From NCBI GenBank assembly GCA_003558175.1, contig PWMO01000281.1:1-5990 (forward strand): a stretch of DNA of 5,990 nt. Direction: 5' to 3'. The translations under genes and the position numbers were made by a program. This DNA is from Spirochaetaceae bacterium. Lineage in GTDB: Bacteria > Spirochaetota > Spirochaetia > DSM-27196 > PWMO01. Below are positions 5,704 through 5,990 of the stretch, in pieces (within the stretch, counting starts at the first letter, position 1; each line of letters starts with the position of its first letter). The notes beneath the pieces were generated by a model. It worked only from the letters and a program-made list of their open reading frames with translations, was not told the origin of the DNA and did not search any database.

Positions 5704-5990
5704 TTACGGTACAGCGGTGCCGTCGAGCATGTCGCGCACCGTGTTCCACGCCAGCAGCGCGCATTTTATGCGCACCGGATAATGCTTCACGCCCTGCATC
5801 GCTTCCAGATCGGAGATGTCGTCCGGAAAGGTGGGCGGTTCGTCCTCAAGAAGCATATTTCGGTAGTGCCGGATGATCTCCATAGCGTCGGACAGCGTCC
5901 TGCCTCGCAGAGACTCACACAGCAGATTGGCCGAAGCACAGCATATGGAGCAGCCGATCCCCTCATATGTAACCGACTCCACCCGGTCTC
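5704..5990 (-). CDS. sufU: SufU-type iron-sulfur cluster assembly protein (N-terminus off the window)
   Basis: SufU (NifU/IscU-like) accepts sulfur from the cysteine desulfurase SufS, as a zinc-bound sulfur relay, and supports Fe-S cluster assembly by SufBCD. The visible 94 residues match the C-terminal two thirds of the family. YEGIGCSICCASANLL matches the FEGEGCSISMASASMM region of B. subtilis SufU, and EAMQGVKHYPVRIKCALLAW matches the final conserved block with its active Cys. The SufU-type insert between these (about DEPPTFPDDISD) supports SufU over IscU. The expected first active Cys (CGD motif) lies beyond the right edge; a GTG at 5982 is an internal Val codon, not the start. Two extra cysteines make CSICC, which is unusual. 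The stop is at 5704, followed by the lipid kinase 31 bases on. sufS or other suf genes are expected upstream, off the window. Confidence 0.9.
   Translation of the reverse strand, partial: DRVESVTYEGIGCSICCASANLLCESLRGRTLSDAMEIIRHYRNMLLEDEPPTFPDDISDLEAMQGVKHYPVRIKCALLAWNTVRDMLDGTAVP

Noticed and set aside
1..5990. CRISPR array, tRNA or rRNA genes, insertion sequences, toxin-antitoxin or defence modules
   Set aside because: No regularly spaced repeats, cloverleaf-like sequences, transposase motifs or defence-family motifs were seen on either strand; the genes present are housekeeping and metal-related.

Overview
The window holds six protein-coding genes on about 6 kb of GC-rich, gene-dense bacterial DNA. 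Five are on the minus strand and one is on the plus strand, and both edges cut through a gene. The best guess for the organism is a free-living spirochaete. The solute-binding protein closely resembles Treponema pallidum TroA around all four metal ligands, and its signal peptide ends in the FAGGSAEQ style common in spirochaetal binding proteins. This assignment is inference from protein character only. No rRNA or other taxonomic marker is present.

Region 1 (1-1989, minus strand) is the first part of a metal-uptake operon. It has a sigma70-like promoter with two palindromes on it, then a TroA-like manganese/zinc-binding periplasmic protein, a 122-base gap that can fold into a hairpin, and a TroB-like ABC ATPase that runs off the left edge. 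The membrane permease and any TroR-like regulator would lie beyond position 1.

Region 2 (2016-3431, minus strand) is a complete RlmD/RumA-type 23S rRNA m5U methyltransferase with its Fe-S cysteines and catalytic residues intact. It lies just upstream of troA on the same strand, but troA has its own promoter in the 105-base gap.

Region 3 (3432-3633) is a divergent intergenic region. It carries a good minus-strand promoter for rlmD, a 10-base perfect inverted repeat overlapping that promoter, and a weaker plus-strand promoter for the next gene.

Region 4 (3634-4473, plus strand) is a metallo-beta-lactamase-fold hydrolase of unknown substrate. It converges with the following gene, with only 14 bases between the two stop codons.

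Region 5 (4488-5990, minus strand) is a probable two-gene unit: a SufU-type Fe-S cluster assembly protein whose N-terminus lies off the right edge, then 31 bases later a diacylglycerol-kinase-family lipid kinase that starts with GTG. The kinase has an unusual Ser/Gly/Ala-rich insertion near its N-terminus.

The genes are mostly housekeeping functions with a metal theme (metal import, an Fe-S methyltransferase, Fe-S assembly, a metallohydrolase). I found no mobile element, CRISPR array, RNA gene or clear novel multi-gene system. The most interesting signals are the operator-like palindromes at the troA promoter, the inverted repeat at the rlmD promoter, and the low-complexity insertion in the lipid kinase.
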